From NCBI GenBank assembly GCA_043228905.1, contig JBHGNT010000008.1, forward strand, positions 5,270,001 through 5,334,000: a stretch of 64,000 nucleotides of DNA, given 5' to 3'. The notes under the pieces were generated by a model. That model did not search any database, was not told the DNA's origin, and saw nothing but the letters and a program-made list of their open reading frames with translations. The stretch is from Azolla caroliniana (lineage: Eukaryota > Polypodiophyta). Below, one piece after another: positions 1-10,921 of this stretch (position 1 is the stretch's first letter; every line of letters begins with the position of its first letter). Made by a program: the position numbers and the translations under genes.

Positions 1-511
1 TCAATCAATGTTTCTCCTAGAAGAAAACCACTCGGGTGCGTCGACAAAGAGACATGTCGGTGGCTGACTACACCTCTAAGATCGAGGAGATCTGTGACTC
101 CCTCGCCTCCATCAACGTGAATGTTGAGGAGGACAAAATGATGCAGGTTTGCCTCGGAGGGTTGACGTCGAAGTTTGGAGCATTCCAAATGGCAGTCTGC
201 ACGAGGGAGAATATGCCTTCGTTATTCGAGCTTCAATCGATGTTTCTCCTAGAAGAAAACCACTCGGGTGCGTCGACAAAGAGACATGTTGGTGGCTGAC
301 TACACCTCTAAGATCGAGGAGATCTGTGACTCCCTCGCCTCCATCAACGTGAATGTTGAGGAGGACAAAATGATGCAGGTTTGCCTCGGAGGGTTGACGT
401 CGAAGTTTGGAGCATTCCAAATGGCAGTCTGCACGAGGGAGAATATGCCTTCGTTTTTCGAGCTTCAATCAATGTTTCTCCTAGAAGAAAACCACTCGGG
501 TGCGTCGACAA
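1..511 (+). repeat. Tandem duplication of a 232-bp gag segment, 2.2 copies
   Basis: The unit starting at position 1 recurs at 233 and again, partially, at 465-511, with a period of 232 bp and very few differences. The unit is one base longer than a multiple of three, so each junction shifts the gag frame. The duplication lies wholly inside gag. It could be a slippage or unequal-exchange event in the genome, or an assembly error. Confidence 0.9.
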
Positions 512-768
512 GTACGCACATCGACAACAAGATGTTATACATGGAGGCAAATCGGCCCTGTGGTCGTGGTGGACGAGGGGGGTCAGCCGTAATGGAAGCG
601 GTTGACAAGAGCAGAACTCAAGGCATAATCGAAATGTCGACAACAACCGGACCCTCCACGAGCAGGGGGAGCCAAGGTGGCGCCGGAGATTGGCAAGGAA
701 AGGTCGTGTCAGACTGTTGGTACTATGGATGGAAGGGCCACAGAGACAGCGAGTGCTGGAAAAAATGA
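37..768 (+). pseudogene. gag: Copia Gag (element A), C-terminal part with degenerate zinc knuckle
   Basis: Gag builds the virus-like particle and binds element RNA in the cytoplasm. The longest open stretch is 268-768. It carries the Copia gag segment with YTSKIEEICDSL and then a basic RG-rich linker. It ends in a CCHC-type zinc knuckle whose second cysteine has become tyrosine (CWYYGWKGHRDSEC). The related fragment at 61093-61386 keeps the full CX2CX4HX4C motif, so this is a lost residue rather than a family trait. The 232-bp duplication breaks the frame upstream. No start is visible because the window begins inside gag. Confidence 0.8.
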
Positions 769-837
769 GTCGATTCGGACAAGGCTGGATCGAGTTGAGG
801 AGACGCGGATTGCGCCAGAGATCACACTACGTCGAAG

Positions 838-1930
838 GCTCGGGACGAGCCGAAATGGGTCTGGCCTTCGTAATAAAGCAAAAAGCCAACTTGATGGCGG
901 TGAACACCTCAAGGTCAAATGAGGTGTGGTACGTGGATTGGCGCATTGAACCACATGACAAATCACAAGGAGTGATTCTCAACTTTGGAAAAGCCGGAGT
1001 AGTTGGGGGTCGTCGAAACTGGCAATGACACCCGTCACCCCATTGAACGCATTTGAGATGTCCTTCTCAGCCATGTCGGTCAGAAGGGAATCATGAGAAA
1101 TGTCTTGCATGTGCCGACAATCACCAAGAACTTGGTGTCGGTCAGACAAATTGTTGACTAGGGCATGCAAGTTCGATTTACTCATCTCAGGTGCTTCATC
1201 GAAGAAGAAGGCAAGATCATCACGCAAGGGTGCCGAGGAGGGAGGATGTTCATTTTCAAAACAAACAACGTCGGCACCCCTATGTTCACCAAGGGGTAAA
1301 AAGTCGAATAAGACATCGACTTGTGGCACAAGTAGTTTGGCCACGTCAACTTCTTGCGGCTTTGGGAGATGCAAACAAAAAACATCGTTTTCGGCTTGTC
1401 GAAATTTAGTGGCCAAAAGGGTCAAGTCTGCAAAGCCTACTAGTTGGGGAAGCATCATTGACTTCCGATCCCAAGTGAAAGAAATTGGAGCTGAAACAAG
1501 CTCGATTTGATTCACTTGGATGTATGGGGACCGGCATAGAAGGTGGCTGATATTTCGCGACCTTCATTGATGACCTCACTCGGCATACTTGGGCATGCCT
1601 AATCAAGAAGAAGAGTGAAGTCTTCTCCCGCTTCTTAAAGGTGAAGAGCCTTGCCGAACGGGAGACTGGCCGAAAGATCAAGTGCCTCACGCCCGATGGT
1701 GAAAAGGAGTATTTTTCCGATCTGATCCCAAGTTATCTGTAAAAGGAAGGAATTTGATGTGAATTCTCCTAAAGATACATGCCGCAAAAGAACGACGTGG
1801 TCGAGAGGAAGAATCAGACGATTGAAGAAGCGGCCAGGGCAATGCTCGAAGAGAAGCATATGCCGAAATTTTACTAGGCCGAAGCCATCAGGACGGCGAC
1901 CTGCAGAATTGGACTTCTGCAAATGGAGGA
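838..1930 (+). pseudogene. pol: Copia protease, pre-integrase and integrase core remnant (element A)
   Basis: Translation in changing frames gives EVWYVD at 919-936, where the protease active site (normally DSGA followed by NHM) is altered. NVLHVPTITKNLVS of the pre-integrase region follows near 1100. After that come the integrase strings DVWGP near 1520 and FIDDLTRHTWACLIKKKSEV near 1555-1615. QQNDVVERKNQTIEEAA near 1788 contains the catalytic Glu. Several frameshifts and stops break the region, so no protein is expected. Confidence 0.8.
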
Positions 1931-4033
1931 GTGTCGCCACACGAGCTGTACTTTGGAAAGAAGCCGAATTTTGCACACTTGAGGATATTTGGTAGCATTG
2001 CATATGTGCATGTATTGAAGGAGAAGCGGAGGAAGCTAGAAGTGAAAGCCGAGAAGTGCATTCTCGTCAGCTACTCGGATGAGCAAAAGGGTTATATGTG
2101 TTATAACCCCCGAATGAAAGAGGTGCGAGTAAGCCGAGATGTCGTTTTCGACAAGTCGGCTTCGTGGTATTTGCCTTCACCTCCAATACCCATCTGTTCC
2201 ATTCTGAATTCTCAAGATGAGGCCAAAGAGGCCGATATTCACCTTGAGGAAGAGGAAATCGGAAGTGGGCCGAACGAGCGAATGAGTCGAATGAACCAAT
2301 CAGATGAAGACTCGGCCAGTAGTGGAGACTCGGTCGTGCAGTCCCCGCGCCAGAAATCGAGGAGACGGTTTACATGCAAGGAGAAGGGGAAGATGAGGAT
2401 GCCGGAATATGGTAGTGAGGTTGACACATCGGATCAAAGCGAATTTGATGTGGCCAGGAGCAAAGAGGGAGCTCCGAATATGAGGTCGAAGTCGGCTAAG
2501 AGGGCCATGAAATCGGCGAACCAGAAGTTACGTCGATCCACCCGCAAGACAAATCTCGTAATTTGGTACGGGTATAATGACTATATGGTGCATCATTATG
2601 CATATATGGCGAAGGTGGAAAATGTGTGTGAGCTGAAGAGTTACGTAGAAGTGGCAAAGGACACAAATTGGCATGCCATGATGGACGAAGAGATGCGTGT
2701 GCTAACGGAGAACGAGACTTGGGACCTAGTTGACACCCCCAAGGGTGTGAAGCCAATCGGATGCTGGTGGGTGTACAAGGTCAAGTACAACGCCGACAGC
2801 TCAGTCAACCGATATAAGGCCTGATAAATGGTGAAGGGCTACACACAAAAACATGGCATCGATTACGATGAGACCTTCATGCCAGTCGCGAAGATGACAA
2901 CTGTCCGTGTATTGCTAGCGATAACAGTGGCGAAGGGGTGGCACTTACATCAGATGGATGTAAAGAACATGTTCCTGCAAGGCGATCTTGAGGAACAAAT
3001 GTACATGGTACAACCCCCCGAATTTCTATCCGAATGAAACACCTTGGCAGTTTGCCGATTAAAGAAGTTGTTGTATGGACTTAAGCAAGCCCCGCGTGCC
3101 TGGAACGCGAAAATCACGCAAAGATTGCGTAAGATGGGGTTTGCTCCATCTAAATCGGACTCTTCATTGTTCATTCGGCTGAGTTGGACCAGACTGATCA
3201 ACATTTTGTTATATGTTGATGATTTAGTCATCGTCGATGCCGACCTTGGAGAAATCAGCCAAGTAAAGTCTCAGTTTGCGGCATCATTCGAAGAGAAGGA
3301 TCTGGGGGAACTTCATTACTTCCTCGGGATCGATGTGATCTGAGCCCCCGAAGGCATATTAATAAGCCAATGCCATTATGTGCTGAATATGCTCTTCAAG
3401 TTCAGGATGACGGATTGTAAATCCATCTCAACCCCTTTGGACAGAAATGTGAAGCTTCGCCGAGATTCGGGAAAGACGTGCGATCCGACACGATTCCAAC
3501 AAATTGTTGGAAGTCTCATTTACTTGATGATCACTCAGCCAGATCTTAGCTACGCGGTCAGCTTGATCAGTCAATTCATGTCGCATCCAAAGGCCAAACA
3601 CCTTCAGTGCACGCAAAGGATATTGCGATATGTCCGTGGCACTATGGATAGGGCGTTGCTGTATTGGGCAGGAGTAACCCAAGAGTTAATCGGCTACACG
3701 GATGCCAATTGGGCCGGAAATGCCGACGATCGCAGGTCAACATCTAGATTCTTGTTTTCTTTGGGAAGCGTTGCGATCGCTTGAAGTAGTAAAAAGTAGA
3801 AGATAGTGGCACTGTCGAGCACTGATGCCGAGTATCAAGGGACTACTCTCGCTACGTGTGAAGCCATTTGGCTCAAAATGCTATTAAAGGATCTGCATGT
3901 AGAGGTGTCTGAGCCAACAGTCATATACTGCAACAACCTTAGCAGCATCCAGTTATTGAAGAACCCCGTCTTCCATGCTCGGACAAAGCACATCGAGGTG
4001 TACTATCACTTCGTCCGCGAGCGAGTCCTTTAG
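1931..4033 (+). pseudogene. pol: Copia integrase C-terminus, RT and RNase H in one frame with stops (element A)
   Basis: A single frame runs from integrase to RNase H. It is broken by stops near 2822-2827, 3035, 3341 and 3782, and ends with TAG at 4031. Integrase C-terminal strings are FGKKPNFAHLRIFGSIAYVH and KCILVSYSDEQKGY. The RT begins near AMMDEEMRVLTENETWDLV and has [22 protein letters not shown] and the catalytic LLYVDDLVI near 3205-3231. RNase H has GYTDANWAG, LSSTDAEY and RTKHIEV. The lack of frameshifts suggests decay mainly by point mutation. The stops at RNase H (AxSSKKx) fit TGG and CAG codons turned into stops. Confidence 0.88.
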
Positions 4034-4846
4034 TGAAGTCGAATTTATTTATGTTCCAACCGATTGGTAGGTTGCCGATATCTTCACTAAACCTCTTGGC
4101 CTAGACAAGTTGCGGCAATTCTCGGGCATGCTTAGCATACAACACCTCGATATGCCGAACTTGAAGGGGAGGAGTGAAGTCGAGGAAGAGAGAAAAAAAG
4201 TCCGAAATGTTGAATCGGATGAAGAATTTGATTTCGGCACGATTGAAGAAGTCGAAACGTTTGGAGCGGCTAGAGAAGCCGAGGACATGTGGAAGGAGAT
4301 TAGCTACACAAAGACTAGCCACATGTAGGGGGAGCGGCTAAACGGGAGAGGCAAAGACAGAGCCAACCGAACTAAGGGGAGGTGAAGCTAAGAAGGGTAA
4401 GAAAGATGACAGAGTTGAAAAGGACAGAGCCACCGAGTGATGGCCAAGACCAAGTCATGGGCAGATGTGGTCAACGGCCTGAAGGAGGATGAATTGGAGA
4501 CAACCGATTCGGTCAAGAGTTGAAGTGAATCAGAAGCCAATTCAATCAAAATGTTCGATTAAGAGGAGCCGAATGAATTGGCTAAGCGGAAAGGAGGCAT
4601 TCGAAGCCAACACTAACACAAAAGAGTCGACAGGTTGAGGGGTGCTAATACTGCGATAGCAAGGGAGCTGACAAGGGCCAGGGAAGTAGACAAGCCAACT
4701 GTAAGGTTCGAGGTGCATAGAGAGGTGCATAGAGCCGGACTGGAAAAGGAGCGCAAGTGAGGCGTCGAGACACCAGGAGAGGAGGTTGGCGTGACGAACC
4801 AGTCAGAGCTGACACGGTGGGACCTCAAGTTGATCTTGAGGGGGAC
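4034..4846 (+). other. Long 3' region between RNase H and LTR of element A
   Basis: About 0.8 kb separates RNase H from the LTR. It begins with the usual Copia tail (ADIFTKPLGLDKLRQF-like, about 4070-4125). An open stretch to 4328 then encodes an acidic, lysine-rich tail (SEVEEERKKVRN, DEEFDFGTIEEVE). The rest is purine-rich, with recurring words such as GCCGAATTG, and has no long ORF. A polypurine tract (TTGAGGGGGAC) sits just before the LTR. I see no transmembrane or envelope-like protein. Confidence 0.6.
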
Positions 4847-5251
4847 TGTTGAGAGACAAGCTGAGGGCCGAATTGAATAGAGTTCGATTCGGGTGTGCCG
4901 AGTCGGAAGGATTCTGAAAGGCCGTTGAGGGCCTATATTCCTATTATAGTAAATAGGAATATTGTAGGTAGAATTATTGTCGGCCTTTAGGCTCATTTAT
5001 GAGCATTCAAGTACTGATGGTACTTGTGTCAGCCCACTCGTAAGGGCTTGTATAAAAAGTGCTCACTAAGCACAGTGTATGTATAGAGTGTTCATTATTC
5101 GAAATATAGTGTTGTTGTTTGATCTCTGTGGGTGTCTCTCTCTCACCATTCTCTGTGTATACCTAACTGTCAAGTTTCCGAAACCAACTGTGTACTAGGT
5201 GTCTATCGCACACACTTCCACACACGTATTCTTTTACAGTTATACTTAACA
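4847..5251 (+). repeat. 3' LTR of Copia element A
   Basis: The LTR starts with TGTTGAGAGACAAGC right after the polypurine tract and is taken to end at TTAACA. The right end is approximate because the partner LTR is outside the window. A TATA-like TATAAAAAG lies at 5051-5059. It resembles the LTR at 47459-47838, with a matching start, the same TATA context (CTTGTATAAAA..GTGCTCA) and similar length, so the two are relatives. Confidence 0.7.
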
Positions 5252-5256
5252 ATCAA

Positions 5257-5364
5257 TGTTGAAGGATATGGCCTACAATACGTATGCGGAAGATGTGAGG
5301 ACCTGTTGGTTATGTGCACAACAAACAACACAAAGAGTATGACAGAAGGAGTAGATGGAAACGT
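5257..5364 (-). repeat. Left part of the 3' LTR of Copia element B, split by element C
   Basis: In plus orientation the LTR starts TGTTGAAGGATATGG. It is interrupted at 5364 by Gypsy element C and resumes at 12425, ending TATGTTAACA at 12604. The joined length is about 288 bp, with TG..CA ends. The left end is a judgement from those ends, since no second copy is present to confirm it. Confidence 0.55.
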
Positions 5365-6060
5365 TGTCGTGCCTTTCGGCGCTGGATCGTTTGCGTGAGT
5401 TGGGTGGGAACCATTGGGGTTTTGGAATAGGAGAAAGAAGAATATGAGATAATGTTAGTTAGGAAGAGATTGTAAGAAGAAGATATGAAACTCGTGAATC
5501 CCACGAGTATAATGTTTTAATGGGTAATTAGATTGTAAGAGAGAATTAGATGGTAAAATCGTGAATCCCACGAATATTTTGTATTAATCAATCCTTCTAA
5601 AAAAAATCAACAACCCTATACATCTTTCTCTCTTCCTTATATAGTGTTGGAAGAGTCTAAGTTTATCACATGCAAGCATCATGCTTTTCCTAACTTTAGT
5701 TTTCATGCACACTGCATGTGCATGATTAGCTTTACTTTAGTTTTCATGCACACTACATGTGCATGATTAGCTTTCTATCCCATCTTTTCTTTTAACTCGA
5801 GTGTGTATGCATGAATAACTTTTTGTACCATGCATATCTAGAATATTTACATGCAATAAAGTTTAGTATAACTTTAAAATTCATAGTATGGTAGTATAGT
5901 GGTAAGGTTGGGGATTGTTTACGTGGAGGTACAAGGTTCGAATCTTGCCCTAAGCATGTAATAAATATTTTTAATATTTTATTTATTATTTATTATACGT
6001 ACTCTAAATCAGATATAGTGTTTTACATATTTCACGTAGTGTGTGATTCACACTACGACA
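5365..6060 (-). repeat. 3' LTR of Gypsy element C
   Basis: It pairs with 11725-12420 over the same 696-bp length. I see only scattered differences, for example CGCTGGATC/CGTTGGATC and several near the right end. On the minus strand it begins TGTCGTAGTG and ends GGCACGACA. It carries two near-identical copies of a TAGTTTTCATGCACACT block (about 5697-5770). A tRNA-like module lies on the plus strand at 5889-5955. Confidence 0.9.
5889..5955 (+). other. tRNA-like module in the 3' LTR of element C
   Basis: An A-box-like TAGTATAGTGGTAAGGTTG at 5893-5911 is followed at tRNA spacing by a near-perfect B box, GGTTCGAATC, at 5935-5944. CAAG and CTTG flank the B-box loop and can pair as a T-stem. I see no full acceptor stem, so this is not called a tRNA gene. 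It lies antisense to the element. Similar modules occur in other LTRs (34850-34910, 36612-36672, 39096-39162). Confidence 0.6.
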
Positions 6061-6116
6061 CTCGCCCCCTCCGAACCCGCACATCCTCCGGTATGTGCCG
6101 AAGTCCCCGATGCTTG

Positions 6117-6620
6117 CTATTCACCTTCATCCGAAGCTTCCTCCGATTCTCCCCTTAAGTCAACTATGAGTTGTAATCCACTTTCTTCGCTTTCCGCATC
6201 ACCGCGATCTTCGTCCAATTGCTCCTCCTTGTCAGACTTATCTAGGATCACATAGGGTTCTTCATTAGTCCACTTTTTGAAAATCTTCACCCGTTTCCCG
6301 GCTATAGGCACTCGTAGTATCGTTCCATCCAACTCGCATAGTCGGTAAGTTCCGTTGTCGAAAACTTTCTGAACCTTGTATGGCCCGAACCACCTTTTCG
6401 CGAACTTCCCCATCGTTGTATGTTGATGATCCAAACTACTATCGTAGACAATCACCCAATCTCCTTCTTCAATCTTCCGCAGTCGTAGTCGATGCTTTGT
6501 GTCGAACCGGCTTTTATTCCAGAATCGCGCTTCTTGTTGTCGGCGCATTGCTTCCTCTATGTCTTTTGGTCTTCCCTCTAGTTGTCGTATCCGGACTGCT
6601 AGTAGTTCTTCCCGGCTCAT
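6117..6620 (-). pseudogene. pol: Integrase C-terminal domain and acidic tail (element C)
   Basis: An open stretch of 167 codons. It contains RIQxLEGR-type helices, then HRLRLRKIEEGDWVIVYD, and the Gypsy GPY/F-type motif FAKRWFGPYKVQKVFDNGTY. The last 45 residues are rich in Asp and Glu (KSDKEEQLDEDRGDAESEES). There is no chromodomain, unlike elements E, K and Q. This domain normally helps integrase bind DNA and target insertion. The stretch is intact but the upstream integrase core is not in the same continuous frame. Confidence 0.8.
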
Positions 6621-7336
6621 CTATTCCTTCCACGGTAGCATTGTCCATGTTGCAATCGTGGTTTTCGTTGGCATTACCAGTGCTTGTCCGGTCATGAGTT
6701 CTGTTGGCATGTAACCGGTTACGGAGCTATGCGTCGTCCGATCCGCCCATAGTGCATACAAGAGCATCTACGGCCAATCCTTCACCCTTCCATCGCATGC
6801 TTTGGCAAGTGCTTTGACAATCGGACTATGTCCTCGTTCGATTTTCCCGTTGGCCTCCGGATTGTATGCCGTTTTGTTAGTGTTAACCGAACTCCATGTT
6901 TGGTGAAGAATTCCTTAGCTTTATCAGAGTCGAGTTCTCCCCGATCCGCAATCACTTGTCCTACGCACCCGTACCTGCAAAACACCTCCTCCAAAAGAAA
7001 TTAGCATACCGTAGAACACGTTTTCCTTCGTAGCGCCCGACCTTCTACTTGGTTTGTGAGATCTTCCCGAGCTAACACCAAGTACTTCTTTTGTCCGATC
7101 CCGGTTGGCATGGCTACAATATCGACCATCCACTTGAAGTTGATTGTCGGTGAGAATGTCGGATGTAACTCATCTCGATGTCGAACTCCGGAGTAGATTT
7201 GACACTTCTCGTAGCTTTCCGGGAACTCCACTATATCTTTGTACATGTTCTTCCACCAATATTTTTGTTTGATTTTTACAAAAGTTGCCCATGTTCCTCG
7301 ATGTCCAGCCCAATCGGATTCATGAAACTCGGACAT
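6621..7336 (-). pseudogene. pol: Integrase zinc-binding and catalytic core (element C)
   Basis: The H2C2 zinc-binding region reads FHESDWAGHRGTWATF and then SYEKC. The first cysteine of the CxxC pair has become tyrosine; element H keeps CETC. The first catalytic Asp is in WMVDIVAMP and the second in VIADRGELDS. The Glu lies in a reading of ANGKIERGH near 6840-6865, after a frameshift. The region is split between at least two frames and should not give an active integrase. Confidence 0.8.
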
Positions 7337-7339
7337 TAT

Positions 7340-8284
7340 CTAGTTTCGTTGCTCTTTTGTCCCAACTACTCGAAGTGGTATGCCATCTGGTCTTTTCGGC
7401 TCCCTCCATATTAATCCATTTTTCAAGAAGAACTTTCGGACTTGCCACTTCTTACTTCGGATCTCGGCTCTCTTCTCTTTATTGTCTGATGATTCCTCGA
7501 TTTCTTGTAGCACTTTACCGATCAACAAGCTTTCTCCCTCGTATTCTTCTTCCCGGAATTCTCGGATTATGTTCACCCGGCATATGTGCTCCGAAGCAAA
7601 GTAGTCTTCGGAAATTTCTTCATTATCAGATTCGGTTATGTTGTCTCTGAACTGCGCCCTTGATAGCATATCCGCTACCGCGTTGTCTTTTCTGGAGATG
7701 TGTCGTACCTCCGGATTAAGTGACTTAACATATGCAATCCACCTTAGCATAGCCACATCTAGTATCGTGCAACACCGCATCATCCCGAGTATCAGAAGAC
7801 AATCCATTTCGATCACTACTTCGGCTCCAATCAAATAATCTCGATCCGATTTGATTGCCGACACGACTCCCCATAATTCTCTTTTGACTTGTGCATATCC
7901 GCGTTGCCTTTAGTTGAGAACCTTTGCTCTGAATCGGATTGGATATCATGAACCATCCGAGTCGGCTTGATTGATGACCCATCTGATTCTGGTTGGACTT
8001 GTGTCAACCGTTACTATAACCGGTCGGTCATAGTTCGGCTTCTTTAGTGCTTTTGGTCTCCGTAGTGATTTCTTGAGCTTCTTCACAGCTTTGGTATGCT
8101 CCGGTTTCCATTCGAACTTCTTCCCCTTCCGCAACAAGTGATAGAGTGGGTCCACAATATGTGCATAGTGCGGAATCCATATGTGATAGAATGCACACAC
8201 TCCAAGAAACCTTCGGACTTCGGATTGTGACTCGCACACTTCTCTCATAGCTTGAATTGCATCGATCTTGGTTGGTGATGGTCT
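7340..8284 (-). pseudogene. pol: RT connection and RNase H (element C)
   Basis: Reading leftward, EVRRFLGVCAFYHIWIPHYA (connection) is followed by VIVTVDTSPTRIRWVINQ, the start of RNase H. Then come YAQVKRELWGVVSA, the active-site remnant VIEMDCLLILGMM (EMD where TD is usual in H), and VADMLSRAQF. Stops and a frameshift lie between 7860 and 7950. RNase H removes the RNA template during reverse transcription. The damage suggests it is dead. Confidence 0.78.
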
Positions 8285-9640
8285 TCAGCCGTAGGGCCCA
8301 CATAGATGTCCAACTACCAATATTTCTTCTTGCCCGAATGCCGATTTCTCACTGGAAAGTGTTAGGTGCACATCTTCTAACTTTCGAAGCACTTTCTCGC
8401 AATCACGAATATGGTCGACTACGAACTTTCGGCATCCCCGATCATCCATAGTTTCCTCTTTTTTTTCTACCGCGCATCCTTTCATCGGAATGTCATCTAG
8501 GAACAACATCGTTATCTTCGGAATGTAGTCTCGAAGCACCTTGTTCATTGCATTCATCATATGTGCGACCGAGTTTGTCGCTCTTTGTGGTAGTGTGCAC
8601 ATTCGAACTAATCCTATCGGTGTTCGCATGGTAATGATGTCTCGGCTCTCCACAACTAGTTGGAATTGGTCATACCCCGAGTATAGGTCTCCGATGGAGT
8701 ATATCGCACGACTGGTAAATGCTTCCGCAAATTCGTCCACTATCGGACCGACTCCGGAGTTCCGGATTGTGACCTTGTTCACCGGTTGCAAGTCTTGGAT
8801 AAATCGGAGTGACCCATTCTTCTTCGGAACCGTAAACCATCGATTTGAGTATGGAGCGTTTGATGGCTCTAGAATCCCCATCGCCACTTTCTCCTTGAGC
8901 AAGTCGATGATTTTGGGAATATGCGCCCGCGGCATCGGAATCAGCTTCAAGTTCCATGGCACATGGTCAATCATGAAGATCACCATCAGCTCCACTATCT
9001 TTGGATCAACGCACCCAATCTCTTTCGATGCAAATGCAAATGCTCTTCCATGTTGCTCCAGCATCTCACGGAATCGTTTTTCTTCATTCTTTAAGAGGAA
9101 CCCACCTCCACTGATCCAAAGTTTCTTCCGGGTCTCATCCGTGAAGGTATGTCCGATATCCACGGACTTTTGAAGTGTTAGATCTCCCGAGACTTCTTTC
9201 CTCTTTTGTTCGCTATCGGCGGGTAGCCGTCCCGCAGCCGGTTTCACTTTCTTCTCCACGGTCTTGTATTTCGTACTTACCATTGCTTCTTCTTTGAGGA
9301 GCACATCCGGCCCCATTTTTGCAATGATCTCGTACATCTCGACTGATTCCACCGGAATTACCCGGTCTCCTTGGCTATTTTCTTTCGCAAGCTCTTCAAG
9401 CTGTTGTAACATGCTCCCATAGAACACTTCTTCGACTACCCCCACGATTTCTTCATCTTCTTTTATTATTAATGCCGACCGTAACTTATCCTCTACCTTT
9501 CGGTATTCTTTCTTCATTCCTCCGGTTATGGCCATGTACGTAGATGCCCCATCCTGACCGATTCGTACTTGTTTTGCTCCGAGAATTTTCTTCCTGTGTG
9601 GGGTATCAGGGCTTCTCAGACTATCACTTCCCCACTCCAC
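8285..9640 (-). pseudogene. pol: Reverse transcriptase (element C), FLDD catalytic motif
   Basis: An open stretch of 451 codons. It covers a lineage-specific leader of about 240 residues, then the RT fingers and palm. Landmarks are RFIQDLQPVNKVTIRN, IYSIGDLYSGYDQFQLV (first catalytic Asp), TLPQRATNSVAHMMNAM and MLFLDDIPMKG, where FLDD replaces the usual Gypsy YLDD or FLDD-ILVYS context (8490-8513 on the minus strand). The same unusual wording is in element H (MPFLDDIPIKG). The frame ends at HLCGPYG where the connection begins, so gag-pol is broken there. Confidence 0.85.
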
Positions 9641-9651
9641 AATAGCCTGCT

Positions 9652-10080
9652 CTAAAAATCCATCCTTGTTTGGGACAAGAGCTCTCTCTTCTTCCTTTCA
9701 TGATTTGTCGGCACAGTTAGGAATTGGACGGATTTCCCTCCGCTTTGGCTCCGAATTTGTGCGAAAGCCGCACCGCTATCGAGCACCTTTGTCTTCATTC
9801 GTGAAGCCGTGATAAAGGGTTGCCCGAGGATCACGGAATGTGAGACCTCGTCTTGTACGAAGAAATTTTGGTCGATCTCGACATCCCCGATCTTCACCGT
9901 CACATCTGGACAAGCCACAAACAGATCTTCCGTTGCTTTAGTGGCTGCCCAGATCTTCCATCCATGGTTAGTATTTATAGGCCACTTCCCCTTCCGGTAG
10001 AACTACTTGGACATCAAATTGATCTCCGATCCGTGATCAATCAATGCTAGCACGAGCTCTTTGATGTTGCCGATTCAGAT
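9652..10080 (-). pseudogene. pro: Aspartic protease with DHGS active site (element C)
   Basis: The protease should cut the Gag-Pol polyprotein inside the particle. The active site is encoded at 10027-10038 (minus) as Asp-His-Gly-Ser in LIDHGSEINLMS, where most retroelement proteases have DTG or DSG. Downstream come VKIGDVEIDQNFFVQ and the conserved VILGQPFITASRM at the second half of the fold. The open part is 9652-9918. A stop separates it from the active site. Element H has the same DHGS, so it is a lineage trait. Confidence 0.75.
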
Positions 10081-10545
10081 CGGAGTCTCCGTAGTTGCAC
10101 GTGACCAGTGTGGCCTTGTGTAGTGGGAGTTCGGTATTTCATCCTCCACTTCGGTGTCATTCATTAAGACGGTATTTGCATTCACCCTTGGAACATTTTC
10201 CTCCGTACTTTGTTTTTTTCTCTTCACGAGATCCACAAGAAGATCGTGGAACTCCTTCTTCGCTATTCCGAGTAATTCCCGAAGTGAAAATTCTACCTGA
10301 CTATCGAGGATTCTCTCCTCAAACACCTTTTTCAAGTTCGTTTGTTGTTCTATGTCCGAGGCGAGCTTGAATGCCGGAATCGTCTTTTCTTTTCCCTTCC
10401 CTCCGGAGTTCTAGCTTTCTGGTGTCTTCGATGGTCCGGCCGCATCATCCGTGCGCCGTCGTTTTTCATCCACATACACTTCATGCAATTGACATAGCGC
10501 ATGTACACTATTCTTATCTACGGGGCACTCCCATCCCGTAGCTTC
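10081..10545 (-). pseudogene. Gag-protease linker (element C)
   Basis: The stretch 10075-10335 encodes a charged helical region ending just before the protease (SLRELLGIAKKEFHDLLVDL, then HYTRPHWSRATTETPI). It matches 30330-30600 of element H closely, where it reads SLRELLGITKEFHDTIVDL and TRPHWARATTETP. Function is unknown. It occupies the place of a nucleocapsid-protease spacer. Confidence 0.65.
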
Positions 10546-10921
10546 CTAGATACATTCCGCAGCGCTTCGGATCTCATTGGATTCGGTCTTCTCGGGGTTT
10601 TGTAGCACATCTAGCCAAAAGGAGGCCTTTGCTACAGATGACTCCCCCACACGTATTCCCGTGGTTGTCCCATAATTGTCTTTCGCCACGATCTCCTCCT
10701 CTAGGACCTTCTTCATGCCGCCTTTCCGGAAGTTCGGTCGGAGTGGCTTCCGAGAATCCATCGAATGAATCCGATTTCCCTCGTAGTAGATAAGAACTTG
10801 TTGTAACGCCTCCTTGTGCTCGTCGCAATCTCTCGTTCGATGCTATCGCACCATATGCATCGACGGTTCATGTACTTGGAACTTGTGGGACGGTCTTCCG
10901 ACTTCTTCACCATTGCGATTT
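10546..10921 (-). pseudogene. gag: Gag C-terminus with broken zinc knuckle (element C)
   Basis: Element H has a full knuckle here (CVWCDGMDHMRRDC). In element C the coding strand reads CIWCD and then jumps to HRTRDC in another frame. About 7 bp between the second Cys and the His seem to be missing. Downstream, DSRKPLRPNFRKGGMKKVLEE matches RRPLRVNFRRGGMKKAMED of element H. The deletion both shortens the knuckle and shifts the frame. Confidence 0.7.

Larger units (their letters stand above)
1..5251 (+). mobile_element. Ty1/Copia retrotransposon A, left end outside window
   Basis: A Copia element read rightward: gag with a zinc knuckle, protease remnant, pre-integrase region, integrase, reverse transcriptase (RT), RNase H, a long 3' region, polypurine tract and 3' LTR. 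Integrase precedes RT, which is the Copia gene order. The 5' LTR lies outside the window. Every gene is broken: gag has a duplicated segment, protease and the first part of integrase are frameshifted, and integrase C-terminus to RNase H keeps one frame but has several stops. The fragment at 59903-61785 belongs to the same family. Confidence 0.9.

Noticed and set aside
5889-5955. Genuine tRNA gene
   Set aside because: A and B boxes and a T-stem are visible but no full cloverleaf or acceptor stem. The second copy at 12249 has a drifted B box.
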